A stretch of 7,897 nucleotides of DNA from JBDHRG01 sp039807445. Lineage in GTDB: Bacteria; Pseudomonadota; Gammaproteobacteria; Competibacterales; Competibacteraceae. Position numbers and translations under genes: made by a program. How positions within the stretch are numbered: the stretch's first letter is position 1; each line of letters starts with the position of its first letter. Positions 1 to 5,507 of the stretch are shown piece by piece. The stretch spans positions 1-7,897 of the forward strand of contig JBDHRG010000175.1 of the NCBI GenBank assembly GCA_039807445.1, read 5' to 3'. The notes beneath the pieces were generated by a model. The model was not told the DNA's origin. It did no database searches and saw nothing but the letters and a program-made list of their open reading frames with translations.

Positions 1-35
1 CGAGGCACGAGGCACGAGGCACGAGGCACGAGGCA
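1..35. repeat. Heptamer tandem repeat, 5 perfect copies of CGAGGCA
   Basis: Five uninterrupted 7-bp units (CGAGGCA) fill bases 1-35, and the array may extend beyond the left edge. It lies about 50 bases beyond the 3' end of the diguanylate cyclase gene. A diverged inverted array lies at 56-83, so the two could pair through the GCGAG/CTCGC closing pair (38-42 with 56-60). No coding function is visible. Confidence 0.85.
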
Positions 36-55
36 CGGCGAGAATGTTGCTTTTA

Positions 56-83
56 CTCGCGCCTCACACCTCGCACCTCGTGC
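56..83. repeat. Degenerate inverted heptamer array (CTCGTGC-like, 4 units)
   Basis: Four 7-bp units follow each other: CTCGCGC, CTCACAC, CTCGCAC, CTCGTGC. The last is the exact reverse complement of a rotation of the left-hand CGAGGCA unit; the others differ from it at one to three positions. Together with 1-35 it makes a long imperfect hairpin. On the plus strand four T follow at 85-88, so it could end transcription of a gene entering from the left. In the minus direction no T-run follows. Confidence 0.6.
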
Positions 84-87
84 CTTT

Positions 88-1944
88 TCACATCCCCCCC
101 TCCACCGCCATGCCGCCGGCGACGACCACGCGGTTGCGGCCTTCGCGCTTGGCCTGGTACAGCGCGGCGTCGGCACGGCCGAGCAGGCGCGCCGGCTCGA
201 TGCCGTAGGCGCCCGACGCCTGGCAGGCGAGGCCGAAGCTCGCGCTCAGCCGCAGCGCCGGCTGCTCGGGCAGGCGGCTGGCGGCGATCTCGGCGCGCAG
301 CCGCTCGGCGATCTCGACCGCGACGGCGGCGTCGCAGTGCGGCAGCGCGAGCGCGAACTCTTCGCCGCCGTAGCGCGCGACCAGGTCGCCGGCGCGCGAA
401 CCCTTGGCCAGCACGTCGGCGACGCGCTTGAGCACCAGGTCGCCGAACGGATGGCCGTGGGCGTCGTTGATCGACTTGAAGTGGTCGAGATCGACCATCA
501 CCACGCACAGCGAGAAGCGGTGGCGGCGTGCGTCGGCGAACAGCGCCTGCAGCCGGCTGATGAAGGTGCGGTGGTTCAGCAGCCCGGTCAGCCCGTCGTG
601 CGCGGCGAGCCGCGACAGCGTCTCGTTCTTTTCGGCGAGCTCGCGGCTCAACGCCTCGGCCGCCTCGGCCGTGCGCCGCAGCTCGCGCGTGCGCGCCTCG
701 ACTTCGCCCGCGAGCTCGCGGTTGTGCACCTCGAGCACGCGCTTGGCTTCGGCTTCGGCGCGCAGCTTGTCCTGCTTCAGCCGCGCGATGCGCTGTACCA
801 GCCCCAGCGCGAGCAGCAGCACCTCGACGGCAGAGCCGAGCTGCAGCGCGTTCGCCACCAGCGGCGAATACGCCAGCCCGCCGAGGAAGGCCGCGACGGT
901 GACGACGATCGCCACCAGGAACACCGCCCAGGCGAGCACCAGGTACAGCGCGGGCCGGTCGCCGCGCCGCCAGCAGTACCAGCCGAACGGCAGGTTGACC
1001 GCCACCACCGTCACGCCGAGCACCATCGCCGCGAGCTCGGCCGCCCGGTAGCCGCCGAAGGCTTCGAACGGCAGCGCCGCCAGGCACAGCACCGACAGCG
1101 CCAGCAGCACGCGGTTGCGGCGCGGGCCCGGCCGCCCTGCGCCGAGGAAGCAGCGGGCGAAGTACGCGGCGGCGGCGGCGGCCAGCGGCGCCAGCACCAG
1201 CGGCGTGCGGTTGGCGATCGCCGGCGCATCCGGCCACAGGTATTCGAACCCCAGGCCGTTGAGGCTGGCCTGCAGCAGCGCATAGCTGCCGAGGTAGAGC
1301 ACGTAGGCGAGGTACAGCCGCTCGCCGAGCTGCAGCCAGATGCCGAGGTTGTACAGCAGGATGCCGAGGATCAGTCCGTAGTAGGCGCCGAGCAGACGCG
1401 ACTCTTGCTGGCGGTACTCGAAGAAGGCCCGCGGCGTCCACAGCACCAGCGGCAGCGCCAGCGCGCCCTCGGTCTCGAGGCGCAGGTAGACGGTGCGCGG
1501 CGCAGCTCCCGGATCGTCGAGCCGGAACACCACGTGGCGGTAGCCGATCTCGCGCTGCGCATAGGGGTAGAAGTCGCCGGCGCGGCGCACGTCGAAGCCG
1601 CCGTCGGGACGCGGCACGTACAGCCGCAGCTTGTCGATGAACGGGAACGCGATCTCGAGCAGGCGCTCGCCCTGCTGCGGCGCGAGCGTCAGCCGCACCC
1701 ACCACGCCGAGGTGCTGAAGCCCAGGCTCGGCGCCTCGGCACCGGCAGGCCGGAAGCGCCCGGCTGCCTCGGGCGCGGCGACGGCGTCGATGCCCAGGGT
1801 TCCGTCCGGATCCTCGAGCATGCCGATGTGGCGGCCGAGCGCCAGGCGCCCGTCGGCGCCGGGCGCCACTGCGTCGTCGGCTGCCGCCAGCGGCGCAGCC
1901 ACGATCCAGACCAGCACCATCAGCGTGATCCGCAGCCAACGCAT
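88..1944 (-). CDS. 7TMR-DISM sensor diguanylate cyclase (GGDEF)
   Basis: Inner-membrane enzyme making the second messenger cyclic-di-GMP from two GTP, probably controlled by a periplasmic ligand. The 618-residue protein starts with a signal-like segment (MRWLRITLMVLVWIVAAPLA). A periplasmic 7TMR-DISMED2-like domain follows (about 35-170; key STSAWWVRLTL). Then come seven hydrophobic helices (about 182-385), a charged coiled coil (about 388-445) and a C-terminal GGDEF domain (about 446-612). The active-site signature GGEEF is at 526-530. The inhibitory RxxD site (RAGD, 517-520) sits exactly five residues before it, so activity and product feedback should both be intact. I chose the ATG at 1944 because GGGAGAG lies a good distance upstream; an in-frame ATG at 1968 would add eight residues of uncharacteristic sequence. 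It lies downstream of pgm on the same strand with a gap of about 95 bases. The signal it senses cannot be read from the sequence. Confidence 0.93.
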   Translation of the reverse strand: MRWLRITLMVLVWIVAAPLAAADDAVAPGADGRLALGRHIGMLEDPDGTLGIDAVAAPEAAGRFRPAGAEAPSLGFSTSAWWVRLTLAPQQGERLLEIAFPFIDKLRLYVPRPDGGFDVRRAGDFYPYAQREIGYRHVVFRLDDPGAAPRTVYLRLETEGALALPLVLWTPRAFFEYRQQESRLLGAYYGLILGILLYNLGIWLQLGERLYLAYVLYLGSYALLQASLNGLGFEYLWPDAPAIANRTPLVLAPLAAAAAAYFARCFLGAGRPGPRRNRVLLALSVLCLAALPFEAFGGYRAAELAAMVLGVTVVAVNLPFGWYCWRRGDRPALYLVLAWAVFLVAIVVTVAAFLGGLAYSPLVANALQLGSAVEVLLLALGLVQRIARLKQDKLRAEAEAKRVLEVHNRELAGEVEARTRELRRTAEAAEALSRELAEKNETLSRLAAHDGLTGLLNHRTFISRLQALFADARRHRFSLCVVMVDLDHFKSINDAHGHPFGDLVLKRVADVLAKGSRAGDLVARYGGEEFALALPHCDAAVAVEIAERLRAEIAASRLPEQPALRLSASFGLACQASGAYGIEPARLLGRADAALYQAKREGRNRVVVAGGMAVEGGM

Positions 1945-2039
1945 CCGCGCTCTCCCTGCCCCGGCCATCCCGTCCCAGCGTAGCCCGGCCCCGGGCCGCC
2001 AGCGGCCACGGTCTTCGTGTCGCCTTTATCCTGGCGAGT

Positions 2040-3671
2040 TCAGGTGATCACGTCGGGCACGGTGCGACCACTGTGGCGGCGGATGCCGGCCAGCGCGTCG
2101 GCCGCGACGATCAGCCCCGCCAGCGCCTGCTGCGGATCGAGCCCGTGGCGCGCCGCATCGGGCTCGTAACCCTCGATGTAGACGCGCAGCGTCGCCCCCT
2201 CGGTGCCGGTACCCGACAGCCGGTAGACGATGCGCGAGCCGCCCTCGAACAGGATGCGCACGCCCTGGCGCCGGCTCTCGGAGCCGTCGACCGGGTCGAG
2301 GTAGGCGAAGTCGTCGGCCGCGGCGACCGTCAGCCCGCCGAGGGTGCTGCCCGGCAGCTCGGGCAGGCGGGTGCGCAGCTCGGCGAGCAGCGCCTCGGCG
2401 GCGGCGGCTTCGATGCCCTCGTAGTCGTGGCGCGTGTAGACGTTGCGCCCGTAGCGCGCCCAGTGCGCGCGGACGATGTCGGCCAGCGGTTCGCGGCGCA
2501 CCGCGAGCACGTTGAGCCAGAACAGCACCGCCCACAGGCCGTCCTTTTCGCGCACGTGGTCCGAGCCGGTGCCGAAGCTCTCTTCGCCGCACAGCGTGAT
2601 CCTGCCCGCATCGAGCAGATTGCCGAAGAACTTCCAGCCGGTCGGCGTCTCGAAGCACGGGATGCCGAGCGCCTCGGCGACGCGGTCGACCGCGGCCGAG
2701 GTCGGCATCGAGCGCGCCACACCGGCCAGGCCCCGCGCGTAACCGGGCACCAGGGTCGCGTTCGCCGCGAGCACCGCCAGCGAATCCGAGGGCGTCACGT
2801 AGAAGCCGCGGCCGAGGATCATGTTGCGGTCGCCGTCGCCGTCGGAGGCGGCACCGAAGTCGGGCGCGTCGGGCCCCGACAGCGCTTCGACCAGCGCGTG
2901 CGCGTGCGCGAGGTTGGGGTCGGGATGGTCGCCGCCGAAGTCTTCCAGCGGCACGCCGCGCAGCACGGTGCCGTCGGGTGCGCCGAGGCGGCGCTCGAGG
3001 ATCTCGACCGCGTAGGGGCCGGTGACCGCGCTCATCGCGTCGAAGCGCAGCCTGAAGCCCTCGGCGAGCAGCGCGCGGATCGCGCCGAAGTCGAACAGCA
3101 TCTCCATCAGCTCGGCGTAGTCGGCGACCGGGTCGATCACCTCGACCCGCATCCCGGCGAGCGCGTGGCCCCCCTCGGCATCGAGGTCGAGTTCGAGCGC
3201 CTCGACCGTGAGGTAGCGGTCGATCGTCCGCGTGCGCGCGTGGATCGCTTCGGTCAGGCTCTCGGGCGCCGGGCCGCCATTGCCGCTGTTGTACTTGATG
3301 CCGAAGTCGGCGTCGGGCCCGCCCGGGTTGTGCGAAGCCGACAGCACGATGCCGCCGGTCGCACCGTGCTTGCGGATCAGGTGCGACGCCGCCGGCGTCG
3401 ACAGCAGCCCGCCGCGCCCGCACAGCACGCGCGCCACGCCGTTGGCCGCGGCCAGGCACAGGATGGTCTGCAGCGCAACGCGATTGTAATAGCGGCCGTC
3501 GCCGCCGAGCACCAGCGTCTGCCCGCGCAGCTCGGGCACGGTGTCGAAGATCGCCTGGACGAAGTTCTCGAGGTAGTGCGGCTGCTCGAAGACGCGGACC
3601 TTCTTGCGCAAGCCCGAGGTGCCGGGCTTCTGGTCCGGAAAGGGCGTGGTCGCGACGGTCAGGATGCTCAT
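2040..3671 (-). CDS. pgm: Phosphoglucomutase (alpha-D-glucose phosphate-specific)
   Basis: Cytoplasmic enzyme that interconverts glucose 1-phosphate and glucose 6-phosphate, linking glycolysis to glycogen, UDP-glucose and surface polysaccharide synthesis. The 543 residues match the usual length of the family. All four landmark loops are visible: the N-terminal substrate segment TPFPDQKPGTSGLRKK (9-24); the phosphoserine loop SASHNPGG (111-118, catalytic Ser113); the metal loop DGDGDR (277-282); the sugar-binding loop GEESFG (362-367). The C-terminal phosphate-binding loop is RLSGTGTEG (484-492). The TPFPDQKPGTSGLRKK start is typical of the true phosphoglucomutase branch rather than phosphomannomutase or phosphoglucosamine mutase. 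The ATG at 3671 has GGGAG six bases upstream. A GC-rich palindrome (1986-1998) follows the stop but has no T-run, so it is not a convincing terminator. The gene may be cotranscribed with the downstream diguanylate cyclase gene. Confidence 0.97.
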   Translation of the reverse strand: MSILTVATTPFPDQKPGTSGLRKKVRVFEQPHYLENFVQAIFDTVPELRGQTLVLGGDGRYYNRVALQTILCLAAANGVARVLCGRGGLLSTPAASHLIRKHGATGGIVLSASHNPGGPDADFGIKYNSGNGGPAPESLTEAIHARTRTIDRYLTVEALELDLDAEGGHALAGMRVEVIDPVADYAELMEMLFDFGAIRALLAEGFRLRFDAMSAVTGPYAVEILERRLGAPDGTVLRGVPLEDFGGDHPDPNLAHAHALVEALSGPDAPDFGAASDGDGDRNMILGRGFYVTPSDSLAVLAANATLVPGYARGLAGVARSMPTSAAVDRVAEALGIPCFETPTGWKFFGNLLDAGRITLCGEESFGTGSDHVREKDGLWAVLFWLNVLAVRREPLADIVRAHWARYGRNVYTRHDYEGIEAAAAEALLAELRTRLPELPGSTLGGLTVAAADDFAYLDPVDGSESRRQGVRILFEGGSRIVYRLSGTGTEGATLRVYIEGYEPDAARHGLDPQQALAGLIVAADALAGIRRHSGRTVPDVIT

Positions 3672-3704
3672 GACGCTCCCGGGGACTGGCTGCGGAAGCG
3701 CGGC

Positions 3705-3736
3705 AGTCTATCACCGTGCGCCGCGGGCTTCTGCAA
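3705..3736 (-). promoter_or_regulatory. Candidate pgm promoter
   Basis: On the minus strand TTGCAG (3736-3731) is followed after 18 bases by GATAGA (3712-3707); TAGACT at 3710-3705 is an alternative -10. This places a start about 25-30 bases before the pgm ATG. The matches to the sigma70 consensus are partial. Confidence 0.35.
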
Positions 3737-3756
3737 TCGAACCGCTCGCCTAGAAT
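3729..3756 (+). promoter_or_regulatory. Candidate promoter of the methyltransferase gene
   Basis: TAGAAT at 3751-3756 is a good -10 element; the -35 (TTCTGC, 3729-3734, spacer 16) is weak. A start near 3763 would leave only about six bases before the ATG at 3769 and about 18 before the ATG at 3781, which favours the later start. It overlaps the divergent pgm promoter. Confidence 0.4.
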
Positions 3757-3780
3757 CGGGCATCGCCGATGCGAGCCCCC

Positions 3781-4383
3781 ATGGACAGACCCTACGCCCC
3801 GGCCTGCGAGCAGAACCGCGACCCGATCCTCGCCGTGCTCGTGCACGCCTTCGCTGCGCCGGGCCGGGTGCTCGAGCTCGGCTCGGGCACCGGCCAGCAC
3901 GCGGTGTACTTCGCGGCGCGGCTGCCCCACCTCGCTCGCTGGCAGACCAGCGACGTGCCCGCCGCCCTGCCGGGGATCCGGCTGTGGCTGGACGAGGCGC
4001 GGCTGCCGAACCTGCCGCCGCCGCTCGCGCTCGACGTATGCGCCGAGCCCTGGCCGATCGAGGACGGCGGCTACGACTACGCGTTCTCGGCCAACACCGC
4101 GCACATCCTGCCCTGGCCGGCGGTCGAAGCGATGTTCCGCGGCGTGGGCCATGCGCTGCGCCCCGGCGGCGTCTTCGCGCTTTACGGCCCGTTCGCGTAC
4201 GGCGGGCGCCACACCGCCGCCAGCAACGCGCGCTTCGACGCCTGGCTCCGGGCCCGGAGCCCGACGATGGGCGTGCGCGACGTCGACGCGCTGGTCCGCG
4301 CCGCGCGCGCCGCCGGGCTGGAACTCGCCGAAGACGTGGCCATGCCGGCCGACAACCGCACGCTGATCTGGCGACGGCCGTAG
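3781..4383 (+). CDS. DUF938/METTL26-family class I SAM-dependent methyltransferase-like protein
   Basis: Small cytoplasmic protein of 200 residues with a Rossmann-type SAM-binding fold; its substrate is not known. The family hallmarks appear in order: PACEQNRDPIL near the N-terminus (aligns with AAERNKDPIL of METTL26); motif I VLELGSGTGQH (about 30-40), the SAM loop; WQTSDV (about 55-60); FSANTAHI (about 102-109); LRPGGVFALYGPFAYGG (about 126-142); SNARFDAWLR (about 148-157); MGVRD (about 163-167); and the closing MPADNRTLIWRR. The order and spacing match DUF938 closely and the C-terminus looks complete. I start at 3781 because of promoter geometry; the in-frame ATG at 3769 would add four residues. 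The stop is only a few bases from the broken end of the integron integrase remnant, so the original downstream sequence of this gene has been replaced. It is divergent from pgm. Confidence 0.9.
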   Translation: MDRPYAPACEQNRDPILAVLVHAFAAPGRVLELGSGTGQHAVYFAARLPHLARWQTSDVPAALPGIRLWLDEARLPNLPPPLALDVCAEPWPIEDGGYDYAFSANTAHILPWPAVEAMFRGVGHALRPGGVFALYGPFAYGGRHTAASNARFDAWLRARSPTMGVRDVDALVRAARAAGLELAEDVAMPADNRTLIWRRP

Positions 4384-4387
4384 AAGT

Positions 4388-4812
4388 TCCGATCGGCTCT
4401 CCTCCAGCCGCGCCAGCACCTCGGTCGTGCCCAGCACCCGCGGCAGGCGCGCGGGCTGCTCCGCCCGGGTGACGTCGTCCAGCCAGTCCACGCCCTGTCG
4501 CAGCACGTCGCGGTACAGGAACAGCACGGCTGTGCATCGCCTGGTCCTGTGGAGGCCGCGACCCGACCGTCGACGGCCAGATGGGTCAGGAAGGCCTCGA
4601 TCTCCGCCCTGCCCATGTCGCGCCGGTGGCGTTCGTGGTCGAACAGCACCGGATCCAGCCCAGAAGGCCTGCTCGGTGCGGAGGCTGTAGTGCCGCAGGC
4701 GGATAGCATCCCGGCCCTGATCCAGCAGCTGCTGTGGCTGCCTGCCGGTGGGGAGGCTGCATCTGCATATCCTCCTCGGCCCCCCCAAACCATCGGCCAT
4801 AAACAAAGACAA
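4388..4812 (-). pseudogene. intI: Integron integrase remnant (N-terminal part only, multiple frameshifts)
   Basis: The minus strand carries the N-terminal SAM-like DNA-binding half of an integron tyrosine recombinase spread over three frames. Frame one reads LLDQGRDAIRLRHYSLRTEQ (4728-4669). It is then broken near the start of the expected WIR block. Another frame reads RRDMGRAEIEAFLTHLAVDG and on to RVAAST. After a third break comes AVLFLYRDVLRQGVDWLDDV and on to ARLPRVLGTTEV. These blocks are in the order found in proteobacterial IntI proteins. The sequence stops near 4390, before any of the catalytic Arg, His, Arg and Tyr boxes or the additional domain peculiar to IntI, so roughly the last two thirds are missing. 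The open frame reaches an ATG at 4812, but recognisable homology starts only near 4760. At least three indels plus the deletion make it non-functional. Confidence 0.85.
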
Positions 4813-4844
4813 ATCAAGGTGTTATGAAAACCACCGATCCATCC

Positions 4845-4862
4845 TGCGTGTTGTATCACGCA
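4845..4862. repeat. Palindrome copy 1, TGCGTG-TTGTAT-CACGCA
   Basis: An 18-bp sequence with 6-bp perfect arms and a 6-base centre, just upstream of the integrase remnant. It differs from the copy at 4983-5000 at only two central positions. The centre-to-centre distance is 138 bp. GTTAG begins two bases after it (4864). Possible roles are a regulator site or an accessory integrase-binding site in attI; the sequence does not decide between them. Confidence 0.75.
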
Positions 4863-4982
4863 TGTTAGTAGACCAGCCCCGGGTCTCCATACTCCCTATG
4901 GGCTTTTGCTTCGCCGATACGCCTCTTGATTTTCGACAATCACCTGATTTTATTACCAAAGGCGTCCCACCGACGAAGTGCG
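4863..4982. other. Non-coding attI/leader interval between the two palindromes
   Basis: No plausible gene is present. This is where an integron normally carries the cassette promoter Pc and accessory integrase sites. The best promoter-like pair on the plus strand is TTGATT (4926-4931) with TATTAC (4951-4956), spacer 19, which is weak. The segment is notably lower in GC than the genes to the left. Confidence 0.3.
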
Positions 4983-5003
4983 TGCGTGATGTAACACGCA
5001 CGC
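4980..5003. repeat. Palindrome copy 2 with 9-bp arms, next to the attI crossover
   Basis: GCGTGCGTG (4980-4988) and CACGCACGC (4995-5003) are perfect inverted arms around ATGTAA. The inner 18 bp (4983-5000) repeats the palindrome at 4845-4862 with 16 of 18 identical. It ends six bases before the attI-like core at 5010. No T-run follows, so it is not a rho-independent terminator. Confidence 0.8.
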
Positions 5004-5009
5004 TGGTGC

Positions 5010-5027
5010 GTCTAATTGTTGTTAGAA
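5010..5027 (+). other. attI: attI-like recombination site
   Basis: GTCTAAT (5010-5016) and GTTAGAA (5021-5027) form inverted core-like sites, with TGTT between the two heptamers. This mirrors the simple site of attI1, where CCTAA and GTTAGG bracket a short spacer. The crossover would fall after G5021, so cassette 1 begins with TTAGAA. TTCTAAC (R'' of the first attC) is the exact complement of GTTAGAA, which supports this position independently. Confidence 0.65.
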
Positions 5028-5501
5028 GTAGTCGATGCCCCATGGAATGAAGCGCAATGAACGTCGATCAAGAATCCGCACCACCCCGGGATCGACTGAA
5101 GAGGTATGCGGACGTGGGGCGTCGTTATCGGCACCGCAGTGTGGACCATCTTCTTTTTTGGCTTCCTAGTCATAAGTGCTCTTTTCCTCAAAATAATTCT
5201 GGAGAGCTGGTTCTCGCAAATGATTCGCGAGCATCCTGCGGGTGCGCTTGGCGTCGCTATGGGCGCGATTTCGGTCTTTTCGGTAGTTGCCATTCCGGAC
5301 GTTTTTGCTCGCGACCCAATCGAGATCAGGTTCTTTCAATTTGAACTGAAAGGGGCCGCTGGCCCTGTGGTGTTATGGGTCGTTTGTTTTCTCACGTTCG
5401 TTGCTGGCGCCGAACTCCTATGGGAAAACAAAGGAATGGCCACTTCTAACCCGACGGTCGAGAGGGACGCGCCAAAAGCGGCGCACCCATCACCTTAGTC
5501 G
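5022..5501 (+). mobile_element. Integron gene cassette 1 (480 bp)
   Basis: Bounded by the attI crossover (G5021/T5022) and the attC crossover (G5501/C5502). On excision the ends would join as G+TTAGAA, rebuilding an R' that pairs perfectly with R'' TTCTAAC at 5444-5450. The size and one-gene content are typical. The leader 5022-5105 holds an alternative ATG at 5057. Confidence 0.75.
5106..5498 (+). CDS. Cassette-encoded small membrane protein, function unknown
   Basis: I do not recognise this 130-residue protein beyond its resemblance in style to integron cassette proteins. Three hydrophobic segments suggest an inner-membrane location: about 5-31 (VVIGTAVWTIFFFGFLVISA), 47-64 (GALGVAMGAISVFSVVAI) and 86-105 (GPVVLWVVCFLTFVAGAELL). 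A polar loop, PIEIRFFQFELKG (71-83), lies between the second and third. The C-terminal residues from about 112 (ATSNPTVERDAPKAAHPSP) are translated attC, and the TAG stop lies inside attC. The start is uncertain: ATG at 5106 has GAAGAGG almost touching it and an in-frame TGA at 5097. The frame from ATG at 5057 gives DRLKRYADV, a natural cytoplasmic lead into the first helix, if one frame change occurs near the GGGG run at about 5115-5118. So the gene may be a 5'-frameshifted version of a protein of about 146 residues. Confidence 0.6.
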   Translation: MRTWGVVIGTAVWTIFFFGFLVISALFLKIILESWFSQMIREHPAGALGVAMGAISVFSVVAIPDVFARDPIEIRFFQFELKGAAGPVVLWVVCFLTFVAGAELLWENKGMATSNPTVERDAPKAAHPSP

Positions 5502-5507
5502 CTAGAC
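5444..5507 (+). other. attC: attC recombination site 1
   Basis: R'' is TTCTAAC (5444-5450) and the position of R' is GCTAGAC (5501-5507). Between them the arms can fold: CGAC with GTCG, GGT with ACC, GGG with CCC, and an apical hairpin GCGCC (5469-5473) / GGCGC (5480-5484) with loop AAAAGC. The stem has bulges. The core following it reads GCT instead of the nearly invariant GTT, which should weaken recombination here. Confidence 0.7.

Noticed and set aside
337..1983. Long plus-strand frames opposite the diguanylate cyclase gene (and 2073-4472 opposite pgm)
   Set aside because: They are complement shadows of well-supported genes in high-GC DNA and have compositions rich in Arg, Gln, His and Ala without recognisable domains.
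1986..1998. Rho-independent terminator after pgm (CGGCCCCGGGCCG)
   Set aside because: The palindrome is strong but short and has no T-run on the minus strand; it may be chance in very GC-rich DNA.
2026..4812. A 928-codon open frame on the minus strand
   Set aside because: It runs out of frame through pgm and antisense through the methyltransferase gene, with Arg/Ala-rich non-protein-like sequence. Only its first ~130 codons contain integrase blocks, and those are broken.
4864..4870. A second attI or attC core (GTTAGTA) after the first palindrome
   Set aside because: It fits GTTAG but not the last two consensus positions (GTTRRRY), no complementary partner is nearby, and no cassette starts there.
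4926..4956. A confident cassette promoter Pc
   Set aside because: TTGATT and TATTAC are 19 bases apart with only partial consensus matches; this is recorded only as a weak possibility.
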